Source: Desulfotignum sp. (lineage in GTDB: Bacteria; Desulfobacterota; Desulfobacteria; Desulfobacterales; Desulfobacteraceae). From it: a stretch of DNA of 8,926 nucleotides. Of this stretch, positions 1 to 6,219 are shown one piece after another (the first letter of the stretch is position 1; the number at the start of each line of letters is the position of its first letter). The notes under the pieces are model-generated. The model ran no database searches and was not told the origin of the DNA. It saw only the letters and a program-made list of their open reading frames with translations. The position numbers and the translations under genes were made by a program. The stretch spans positions 1-8,926 of the forward strand of contig JAABSS010000477.1 in the NCBI GenBank assembly GCA_011390235.1. Reading direction: 5' to 3'.

Positions 1-2
1 CC

Positions 3-902
3 ATGGATACCAACGGGTGCATTGCCGTTGAAAATGACGATGTGCTCAAGCTTTCCGATTATATCACTTTGCATGCCACCCCGCTGGTCATTGTGGAAAA
101 AATAGCGTATATAACACCCGAAGCGCAGCAGCAGACAAAAGACCGGATTCTGTCTTTTGTGAACAACTGGATCCAGGCCCATCTCACCGGCAGCTACCAC
201 CAGTATCTGTCATTTTACGGCCCCGGGTATCTGCCGGATATATCCTGGTGGGAATCCTGGGTAAAGCTGAGAAAAACATCGGAAGATCCCGCAGAAAATA
301 TTTATATCCAGACATCTGACACAGGGATTTACCAGCACCGGGACATGGTGGTGGTGTTGATGGATTTCTGGCTTGTACGCAAGGATACCCGGCAGTTTCT
401 GGGCAAACGCAAGTTGTTTGTCCAGAAGGCGAATTCCCCTGATCTGCAGATTACAGGAGATACCTTCCAGGTACTGGAAAAATCCCATGAGAAAAGCCCG
501 GCGCCTCTGGTGGCAGGGGCTTCAGTGCTGCACGCATCTGCCGGTAAAACAGCGCCCGGACATGACCACGCATCTGCCCTGGAGATGGTCGACCAGTGGC
601 TGGCTGCCTGGTCAGCCGAAGATATGGATACCTATGCCGCATTTTATGCCCCCGGGTTTTATAGCGACGGTATGAACAAAAGCCAGTGGATGAACCGCAA
701 AAAACAGCTTTCCGGCAAGTACAGCTATATCAAGGTGACAGGCAGAGATTTTACGATCATTAAAAACAAAAACGGGCTGGAGATACGGTTTTTTCAGACC
801 TATGAATCCAGCGGATTTTCAACCACGGGCATTAAACAGTTGACACTTGTCAAAAAGGATGGGGTATGGAAGATATTTCGAGAGAACTGGAAAGAGAAAT
901 AG
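3..902 (+). CDS. L,D-transpeptidase/carboxypeptidase of the Csd6 type, C-terminal part (5' end outside window)
   Basis: This is the downstream part of a periplasmic peptidoglycan enzyme. Residues 3-9 (TNGCIAV) match the end of the YkuD active-site motif [S/T]-x-G-C, which puts the catalytic cysteine at residue 6; the rest of the catalytic domain and any signal peptide must lie left of base 1, so the ATG at 3 is not taken as the true start. After the end of the YkuD fold (to about residue 33) come two NTF2-like domains, about 45-157 and 193-298, that resemble each other (FYGPGY at 71-76, FYAPGF at 214-219, each followed by a Trp- and Lys/Arg-rich segment). YkuD plus NTF2-like is the layout of Helicobacter Csd6 and Campylobacter Pgp2, which cut peptidoglycan tetrapeptides to tripeptides; those have one NTF2-like domain. 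The gene overlaps the next one by 37 bases. Family is confident; transpeptidase versus carboxypeptidase activity cannot be decided from this fragment. Confidence 0.85.
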   Translation: MDTNGCIAVENDDVLKLSDYITLHATPLVIVEKIAYITPEAQQQTKDRILSFVNNWIQAHLTGSYHQYLSFYGPGYLPDISWWESWVKLRKTSEDPAENIYIQTSDTGIYQHRDMVVVLMDFWLVRKDTRQFLGKRKLFVQKANSPDLQITGDTFQVLEKSHEKSPAPLVAGASVLHASAGKTAPGHDHASALEMVDQWLAAWSAEDMDTYAAFYAPGFYSDGMNKSQWMNRKKQLSGKYSYIKVTGRDFTIIKNKNGLEIRFFQTYESSGFSTTGIKQLTLVKKDGVWKIFRENWKEK

Positions 903-1807
903 CCCGGTCAAAACCCGCTCCCCATAAAAAAAATAAAAACAAACGCGTGCTCATCGTGGATGACATGGGCGGGGTAAAGCCCGGTGGATACCTGAAATCT
1001 CTTCTGGTTCTGCTGCTGTGCACAACATTGGCCTGTCTGGCGGCAGCGGGGGGTTTTTTCACACTTTTTGATAAGCTGTCCAGAGAAAACACGGAACTGG
1101 CATCCCGGACAGCAACCCTGGAAAGCCGGGTAGCAGCGTTGACCCGTGACAAAGAAACCCTGATGGCACGCTTGGTCATGTCAGGCCATGATCCGGACAC
1201 TGCATCAGGGGTATCAGACCCGGATTCTGGAGATTTTGTTCCGGATACCGGGGAAAATAAAGATGATGCAGAACAGGAGGAATCCCATATCCAGGCACAA
1301 AGCGCTCAGGATACAAAAGATATGTCAGACACAGATGCAGATGCCGGCATGCCGCAGGAAGAACCATCAGTTGTACAGCAGCAGGAAGATTCTGGGACCC
1401 CCATTGTTGCCAAAGAGGCGGGAAAGGTGGATATAGAAAAATTTTCCGTAACCAGGGACAGGGGCCAGGGGGACCTGCTGGTCCGCTTTGATATTCGGAA
1501 TGTGTCAGAAAAGCCGGGGGAGGTGTCCGGCCATATTTTTACCATCCTCAAACCTGAAAGCCAGTCCACAAAAAAAGATACGGACCAGTGGCTGGTGGTT
1601 CCGAGTTCTCCTTTGGATAAAGGCATACCATCTCACACAAAAAAAGGTCAGTATTTTTCCATTGCCCATTTCAAACCGGTGAAGTTCAGGATAAAAAATA
1701 TACCTGGCCAGGCATTTTTCACTACTGCATCAATTATCATTTTCAATGACCAGGGAGAATTGATGTTTCAAAGCGATATTGACATTGGAGAGGAAGATCT
1801 GGGATGA
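866..1807 (+). CDS. Unrecognised single-pass membrane protein with periplasmic coiled coil, between Csd6-like and Csd4-like genes
   Basis: I do not recognise this 313-residue protein as a named family. Visible layout: a charged, Lys/Arg-rich cytoplasmic tail (1-42, with KKNKNKR at 21-27); one transmembrane helix at about 43-66; a heptad-like coiled coil at about 67-106; a low-complexity acidic linker rich in Asp, Glu, Gln and Ser (about 108-180); and a C-terminal region (about 185-308) of alternating hydrophobic strands suggesting a beta-sandwich. The positive tail predicts N-in, C-out topology. The start at 866 follows an AAGGAT-type ribosome site inside the upstream gene, and the end overlaps the next start as ATGA, so the three genes appear translationally coupled. 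From context I infer a scaffold linking the cytoplasmic bactofilin to the periplasmic peptidoglycan enzymes, in the manner of Helicobacter Csd5 or the membrane-anchored M23 peptidases found beside other bactofilins. No sequence similarity to either was seen. Confidence 0.75.
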   Translation: MEDISRELEREIARSKPAPHKKNKNKRVLIVDDMGGVKPGGYLKSLLVLLLCTTLACLAAAGGFFTLFDKLSRENTELASRTATLESRVAALTRDKETLMARLVMSGHDPDTASGVSDPDSGDFVPDTGENKDDAEQEESHIQAQSAQDTKDMSDTDADAGMPQEEPSVVQQQEDSGTPIVAKEAGKVDIEKFSVTRDRGQGDLLVRFDIRNVSEKPGEVSGHIFTILKPESQSTKKDTDQWLVVPSSPLDKGIPSHTKKGQYFSIAHFKPVKFRIKNIPGQAFFTTASIIIFNDQGELMFQSDIDIGEEDLG

Positions 1808-3294
1808 TACCGTTTGTATCAAAAACAGTTTTCATCCTGGCAATGGCGGCGGCTTTCATCTGCCAGCCGGCCCAGGCCGGCCGGCGCACCCACACGGTGT
1901 ATTTCGAGGGGCAGGAAAATGAGCTGCACGTATACCGCATATCAGGATCAAAACCCGGGAAAACGCTGCTCATCATCGGCGGGATACAAGGGGATGAACC
2001 CTGCGGGTTTCTGGCGGCTGATTCCTATGTTGATTTTTCCCTGAAAACGGGAAATCTCATCGTGGTACCCAGGGCCAATTTTCCTTCCATTCTTAAAAGG
2101 GAAAGACAGATCAACCAGGATATGAACAGAAAGTTTTCAGATGACCATGTGGTAAATTATGAAACCAGGGTGGTGCATGTGTTGAAAAAACTGATCTGTG
2201 AAAGCGACTGCTTTTTGAACCTCCATGAAGGATCAGGCATATATTCGCCTGTCTGGGAAAGTCGGATGAAAAATCCCCAGAGGTACGGGCAGTCCATTAT
2301 TGCCGACAATAACTTTCTGGATCCGGCCAAAAACGGCTCCCCTGTGGACCTGTCTGCCATGGCAGAGATGGTGATCGAAAAAATCAACCAGAACATTGAT
2401 GATCCGTTTTACCATTTTCATTTCAACAACCACAGAACCGGCCAGGCAGATACCCGCCATAAGGAACAGCGCCGTTCCGCCACTTTTTATGCCGCAGACA
2501 TCTGCAGGATACCGGCCTTTGGTGTTGAATCGGCAAAATCCCTTCCCCTGGAGCAGAAGGTCCGCCAGATGATCGATGCCATCAACGGGTTTATGGCGGT
2601 TCTGGATATCATTCCGGAAACCCCGGGGGTTGATTTGAAAAAACCGCTGATGCAGTACATGATCATATCGGTAAATGACTCCATTCCTGTTGTGGTGGGA
2701 AAAATGCAGCGGCTCAGGATCCGGAAAGGGGATACCGTCCAGGTGCTCGATGTGGTGGCCAATTATGAACGGGGGTTGAGTGTGAATATTTTAGGGGTGG
2801 GCAGCAGTTTCAACGACATGAAAAAAAAGATTCAGATCCATGCCTCCACCCGCATTGAAGCAAAAAAAGATTTTTATGCCTGCGGCAGTGTGTTTCTGGA
2901 TATAGATGAACCAGGGAAAGATGTGCCGACCCGTCTGGCAGTAACAGACAGTGCCGAAAAAAAAACAGACATCCAGTATAAACTTCTGGTTAACGGACAA
3001 CAGAAGATTGTTGACAATTACAGCCGTATCACCCTGGATCATGGCGATATTCTGGTGATCGAAGATGTGTTGAACAGCCCTGTGGACCCTGCAAGCTATG
3101 TGGTGAATTTCAAAGGATTTGTGGGTAACAAGAGTTTTAATTCAGGGGAAGACAGGGGATACTCCATTGATACAGGGGCTGACGGAGTGCTTATGCCCCG
3201 GTTTTCCAGAGACAAAAAAGGCAGACACTACCATGTGCTTACCACACTGGAAGACAAGGAAGTGGGCAAACTCTATATTGATATGCAGTTATAA
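1804..3294 (+). CDS. Exported M14-family D,L-carboxypeptidase, Csd4/Pgp1-like
   Basis: A predicted periplasmic zinc carboxypeptidase of 496 residues. An N-terminal signal peptide (1-25, ending QPAQA) precedes the M14 domain. The zinc site reads GGIQGDEP, so the usual first His is Gln62, with Glu65; the third ligand is His141 in LNLHEGSG. The substrate-carboxylate motif is DMNRKF (Asn108, Arg109) and the likely catalytic Glu is 242 in FGVESAK. Helicobacter Csd4, which removes the terminal meso-diaminopimelate from peptidoglycan tripeptides, has the same Gln-Glu-His ligands at similar spacing (from memory Q46, E49, H128). Residues from about 275 to 496 are beta-rich, in line with the two extra beta-sandwich domains of Csd4. 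The protein is somewhat longer than Csd4. The start overlaps the upstream stop (ATGA) and has a GGAGAGG ribosome site. Three A tracts (8, 7 and 9 bases) lie between 2821 and 2965. Succinylglutamate desuccinylase-like annotation is possible from the fold, but signal peptide and neighbours favour cell-wall trimming. Confidence 0.85.
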   Translation: MIPFVSKTVFILAMAAAFICQPAQAGRRTHTVYFEGQENELHVYRISGSKPGKTLLIIGGIQGDEPCGFLAADSYVDFSLKTGNLIVVPRANFPSILKRERQINQDMNRKFSDDHVVNYETRVVHVLKKLICESDCFLNLHEGSGIYSPVWESRMKNPQRYGQSIIADNNFLDPAKNGSPVDLSAMAEMVIEKINQNIDDPFYHFHFNNHRTGQADTRHKEQRRSATFYAADICRIPAFGVESAKSLPLEQKVRQMIDAINGFMAVLDIIPETPGVDLKKPLMQYMIISVNDSIPVVVGKMQRLRIRKGDTVQVLDVVANYERGLSVNILGVGSSFNDMKKKIQIHASTRIEAKKDFYACGSVFLDIDEPGKDVPTRLAVTDSAEKKTDIQYKLLVNGQQKIVDNYSRITLDHGDILVIEDVLNSPVDPASYVVNFKGFVGNKSFNSGEDRGYSIDTGADGVLMPRFSRDKKGRHYHVLTTLEDKEVGKLYIDMQL

Positions 3295-3308
3295 GCAATT
3301 ATAAGCAG
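3289..3308 (+). repeat. 10-bp tandem duplication across the stop codon of the M14 gene
   Basis: TTATAAGCAA is followed at once by TTATAAGCAG. The first copy holds the last Leu codon (TTA) and the TAA stop of the carboxypeptidase gene; the second lies just before the bactofilin ribosome site. It looks like a small slippage duplication that did not change the protein. Confidence 0.8.
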
Positions 3309-3310
3309 GT

Positions 3311-3316
3311 AAGGAG
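3311..3316 (+). promoter_or_regulatory. Ribosome binding site that fixes the GTG start of the bactofilin gene
   Basis: AAGGAG ends 7 bases before the GTG at 3324, which is ideal spacing. The first in-frame ATG (3339) is 22 bases from this site and has none of its own, so GTG is chosen. Confidence 0.8.
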
Positions 3317-3323
3317 ACGGGCA

Positions 3324-3731
3324 GTGGCAAAGAAAAATATGAAAAACCTATCCATCATCGACCAGGAACTGAAGATTGACGGCTCCATATCCAGCAGTGG
3401 AAAACTTATTATCAGGGGCCAGGTCACAGGGACCATTGACGGAGATGTGGTAATCATTGCCAAGGACGGGCAGGTCAATTCCAGTGCAACCACGGTATCT
3501 TCCATTACCATAGGCGGAAATTTTACAGGCGAATTATCTGCCTCCAAAGAATTGATCATCTTGAGCACCGGCAATTGTGCCGGAAAAGTTGAATGCCAGG
3601 ATCTGATTGTGGAAAACGGTGGCATCCTGAATGCGGAAGTCAGCTGCAAGAATGCCTCCAGGATGACGAAAAACTCCCGGGATACTGCTTCCCTGGCTGA
3701 TTTAAAGACGGAAAAACACATTGAATTATAG
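3324..3731 (+). CDS. Bactofilin (polymer-forming cytoskeletal protein, CcmA/BacA family)
   Basis: Encodes a 135-residue bactofilin, a small protein that self-assembles into nucleotide-free filaments on the inner face of the cytoplasmic membrane. Residues about 10-112 show the repeating short-strand pattern of the bactofilin right-handed beta-helix, opening with the typical I-x-G-x-(I/L)-x-(S/G)-x-G-x-L-x-I-x-G-x-(V/I)-x-G-x-(I/V)-x-G pattern (IDGSISSSGKLIIRGQV region, about 18-34). A basic N-terminal tail (MAKKNMKN) and a polar C-terminal tail (about 113-135) flank it, as usual for the family. Bactofilins often sit beside cell-wall hydrolases and localise them; Helicobacter CcmA works with the Csd enzymes. 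Here the gene is 29 bases after the Csd4-like gene on the same strand, so probably the last gene of that operon. Translation starts at GTG. Confidence 0.92.
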   Translation: MAKKNMKNLSIIDQELKIDGSISSSGKLIIRGQVTGTIDGDVVIIAKDGQVNSSATTVSSITIGGNFTGELSASKELIILSTGNCAGKVECQDLIVENGGILNAEVSCKNASRMTKNSRDTASLADLKTEKHIEL

Positions 3732-3738
3732 ATTTTGC

Positions 3739-3765
3739 TTGACATGCACTGCAATAGCGTATAAA
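3739..3765 (+). promoter_or_regulatory. Probable sigma70 promoter for rplM-rpsI
   Basis: A consensus -35 (TTGACA, 3739-3744) is followed after 15 bases by TATAAA (3760-3765). The spacing is shorter than the ideal 17, which lowers confidence. It lies between the bactofilin stop and the rplM ribosome site and predicts a leader of only about 35 bases. No hairpin terminator was seen before it, so readthrough from the shape operon is also possible. Confidence 0.55.
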
Positions 3766-3805
3766 AGTTTTGGATTGTATTTATGAATCAGGAGCATTGG
3801 GAATC

Positions 3806-4240
3806 ATGAAAAAATATACGTACAGCGCCAAAAGAACAGATAACAAAGAGAACTGGTGTGTGATTGATGCAACAGACCAGGTTTTGGGAAGACTTGCATC
3901 ACAGGTGGCTTACCGGATTCGGGGAAAGCACAGCCCCTTGTTTACCCCCCATGTGGATATGGGTGACTGGGTGGTGGTGATCAATGCGGATAAGATCCGC
4001 CTGACAGGCAGCAAACTGGACGACAAAACCTATTACCGCCATTCCGGATATGTGGGCAGTCTTAAATCCCGGACAGCTGGACAATTACTTGAGAAAAACC
4101 CAGAGCAGGTGATCAAAAAGGCGATCCAGGGGATGCTGCCCAAAAACAGACTTGGCAGAAAATTGAACAAAAAACTGTTTGTATATGCAGGCGATCAGCA
4201 CCCGCATGCTGCCCAGAAGCCTGAACCAGTACAAATTTAA
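3806..4240 (+). CDS. rplM: 50S ribosomal protein L13
   Basis: Encodes L13 (144 residues; E. coli L13 has 142), an early-assembling 23S rRNA-binding protein of the large subunit. The family signature is clear along the whole length: VIDATDQVLGRLAS near the start, RGKH...TPHVDMGD, INADK, TYYRHSGYVG, KGMLPKN-type GMLPKNRLGR and the C-terminal YAGDQHPHAAQKP. An in-frame TTG at 3770 would add 12 residues absent from other L13 proteins. The ATG at 3806 gives the normal N-terminus (MKKYTYSAK) and follows an AGGAG site (3790-3794) at a rather long 11-base spacing. It is co-directional with rpsI, 23 bases downstream, the standard L13-S9 pair. Confidence 0.98.
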   Translation: MKKYTYSAKRTDNKENWCVIDATDQVLGRLASQVAYRIRGKHSPLFTPHVDMGDWVVVINADKIRLTGSKLDDKTYYRHSGYVGSLKSRTAGQLLEKNPEQVIKKAIQGMLPKNRLGRKLNKKLFVYAGDQHPHAAQKPEPVQI

Positions 4241-4263
4241 GGAAAAAGGACGCGATTATATCA

Positions 4264-4659
4264 ATGGAAAGTGGAAACGTATTCTACGCCACAGGAAAAC
4301 GGAAGAATTCTGTGGCCAAAGTGTGGCTTGTCCCTGGTACCGGTAAAATTATGGTGAACAGCCGGGAAATGGATGACTATTTTGATATCAGTGTGAACCG
4401 TGATGCATTGACCTCTCCCCTTATTCTGACACAGCTGGATGATGCCTTTGATATCAGGATCAATGTGTTGGGCGGCGGCCAGACAGGCCAGGCCGGCGCC
4501 ATCCGGCAGGGATTGTCCAAGGCACTGGTAATAGTGGACCCGGATCTGAGAGGCGTACTGAAAAGCGCCGGTTTTTTGACCAGGGACTCCAGGCAGAAAG
4601 AGCGTAAAAAATACGGAAAAAAAGGCGCAAGAGCCAGTTTTCAGTTTTCAAAAAGATAA
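4264..4659 (+). CDS. rpsI: 30S ribosomal protein S9
   Basis: Encodes S9 (131 residues; E. coli has 130), a small-subunit head protein whose C-terminal tail reaches the P-site tRNA. Diagnostic segments are YATGKRKNSVAKV near the start, GGGQTGQAGAIRQGLSKAL in the middle, AGFLTRDSRQKERKKYG and the invariant ending FSKR. The ribosome site is weak in placement: AAAGGA ends 13 bases before the ATG, but no other in-frame start fits the family N-terminus. It is the second gene of the rplM-rpsI pair and is followed closely by a hairpin terminator. Confidence 0.98.
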   Translation: MESGNVFYATGKRKNSVAKVWLVPGTGKIMVNSREMDDYFDISVNRDALTSPLILTQLDDAFDIRINVLGGGQTGQAGAIRQGLSKALVIVDPDLRGVLKSAGFLTRDSRQKERKKYGKKGARASFQFSKR

Positions 4660-4682
4660 GCGTCCTTGTTATTTTACTGCAG

Positions 4683-4714
4683 AAGGGAACAGATGTTGGT
4701 TTGTTCCCTTTTAT
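4683..4714 (+). terminator. Rho-independent terminator after rpsI
   Basis: A perfect 9-bp stem (AAGGGAACA at 4683-4691, TGTTCCCTT at 4702-4710) with a 10-base loop runs straight into a T-rich tail (CCCTTTTAT). It starts 24 bases after the rpsI stop and closes the ribosomal protein operon. Confidence 0.85.
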
Positions 4715-4719
4715 AAAAA

Positions 4720-4743
4720 AGCTAAAAGCTAACAGCTAAAAGC
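4720..4743. repeat. Three tandem heptamers (AGCTAAA/AGCTAAC/AGCTAAA) plus AGC
   Basis: Three 7-base units in a row, with one base change in the second, fill the gap between the rpsI terminator and the sbcB start codon. They replace the place where a ribosome binding site would be expected. Confidence 0.8.
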
Positions 4744-4745
4744 GC

Positions 4746-6182
4746 ATGAAAACCTATCTGTTTTATGACCTGGAAACCTCGGGTCTTCATCCCGCCTTTG
4801 ATCAGATTCTGACCTTTGCCGCCATCCGCACCGACACACAATTGCATGAAATTGACAGAACCAGTCTCACCATACAGATGCGCAAAGATATTGTGCCATC
4901 CCCCCATGCCTTTGTTACCAATTGCCTGAACCCTGAGGATCTGGGCCGGGGCCTGTGCGAATATGCTGCAGCCAGGCAGCTGCACACACTTTTCAATACC
5001 CCGGATACCTGCAGCATTGGGTACAACTCCCTGGGATTTGATGATGAGTTTTTGCGATTTTTATTTTACCGTAACCTGCTGGATCCTTATGCCCATCAGT
5101 ATGCCAATGGCTGTTCCAGGGCGGATATCCTGCCTGTGGCAGCGCTGTTCAAAATTTTCTGCGGCCAGGTTATCACCTGGCCCTGCCTGGAAAACGGCCG
5201 GCCCAGTCTGAAACTGGAATTGATTGCCCGGGAAAACCGGTTTGACACATCATCAGGGCATGCCCATGAAGCAATGGCGGATGTGGAGGCCCTGAAGGCC
5301 CTCAGCCAGTCTTTTTTGTCCCAGCCGGATATCTGGGACTATGCCCTGGGGTTTTTTGATAAACATACAGACATATCCAGAATGGATTCGATTTCCAAAA
5401 CCTGTCAGATAGGAAACCGGACTTTTCGCACCGGTATCATGGTCTCGTCTGTTTTTGGCCCGGATGCCGGCTATCTGGCACCGGTACTTCATATCGGCGA
5501 TTCCATCCCCTATGGGAACCAGCATCTCTGGATTCGCCTGGATCAGCCCCAATGGTTGGAAATCGATCCGGACACCGAACTTTATTCGTGGGCGCCGATA
5601 AGAAAAAAACCGGCAGACCAGTGGCTGCTGCTGCCTTGTCTGGACCGTTTCAAGCAGCGTCTTTCAACTGAATCCCGCGATATTGCCGGTGAAATGATCC
5701 GCGCATTTCAGTCTGACCCAGAGCGATTTTTTGCCACCATTGATACCCATCTTGCCTATGCATATCCATTGATACCGGACATTGATCCGGATGCCGCCCT
5801 GTACCAGGACGGGTTTTTTTCTTCAGCGGAAAAAAAAGAAATCGCCAGGTTTCATGCATCAGGGCCTTTTTCCGGCATGAGTCCTGATGCAGCGGCAGCT
5901 GTTCTGAACGCCCTGCAATGTCCCCGGATCAAAACCCTTGGTGCCAGGATCCTGGCCCGCAACTATAATATGGCCGCACCGACGGAATTTGAAAACCACA
6001 TGAATCGCTTGACAACACAGGAAGGTCAGATCAAAGGATATCGCAACGATGAAAAATACACCCTGTCCCGGGCCATGTCCCATCTGGGGCAGATGCAGGC
6101 AGATCCCAGCAGACTTGGTGGGGCACGCCAGCGGACCGCTCTGGCCCGTATAAAGGCATATCTTGAGACCCTGGCAGGCTGA
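4746..6182 (+). CDS. sbcB: Exodeoxyribonuclease I (3'-5' single-strand DNA exonuclease)
   Basis: A full-length exonuclease I of 478 residues (E. coli 475), a cytoplasmic DnaQ-fold (DEDDh) enzyme that degrades single-stranded DNA from the 3' end in recombination and mismatch repair. The exo motifs are visible: Asp8 and Glu10 in FYDLETSG, Asp99 in GYNSLGFDDEF, and His174 and Asp179 in GHAHEAMADV, each matching the E. coli ligands (D15, E17, D108, H181, D186) in order and spacing. The FYRNLLDPYA segment, the central SH3-like part and the C-terminal helical region with LYQDGFFS (near 345) also follow E. coli SbcB. The start at 4746 gives a family-like N-terminus, but the upstream bases are the heptamer repeat and hold no purine-rich ribosome site. 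The gene converges on the PilZ gene. This family is best known from gammaproteobacteria, so ancient transfer is possible but not shown. Confidence 0.93.
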   Translation: MKTYLFYDLETSGLHPAFDQILTFAAIRTDTQLHEIDRTSLTIQMRKDIVPSPHAFVTNCLNPEDLGRGLCEYAAARQLHTLFNTPDTCSIGYNSLGFDDEFLRFLFYRNLLDPYAHQYANGCSRADILPVAALFKIFCGQVITWPCLENGRPSLKLELIARENRFDTSSGHAHEAMADVEALKALSQSFLSQPDIWDYALGFFDKHTDISRMDSISKTCQIGNRTFRTGIMVSSVFGPDAGYLAPVLHIGDSIPYGNQHLWIRLDQPQWLEIDPDTELYSWAPIRKKPADQWLLLPCLDRFKQRLSTESRDIAGEMIRAFQSDPERFFATIDTHLAYAYPLIPDIDPDAALYQDGFFSSAEKKEIARFHASGPFSGMSPDAAAAVLNALQCPRIKTLGARILARNYNMAAPTEFENHMNRLTTQEGQIKGYRNDEKYTLSRAMSHLGQMQADPSRLGGARQRTALARIKAYLETLAG

Positions 6183-6219
6183 CTAAACCAACCAATGCCC
6201 GGCAAGAACCACTTTGTAA

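Noticed and set aside
3299..3754. Minus-strand 151-codon frame over the bactofilin gene
   Set aside because: The plus-strand frame is a clear bactofilin with a proper ribosome site; the minus frame shows no domain and is a shadow.
3770..3805. TTG start for rplM adding 12 residues
   Set aside because: The added residues have no counterpart in L13, there is no ribosome site before the TTG, and it would overlap the probable promoter's start region.
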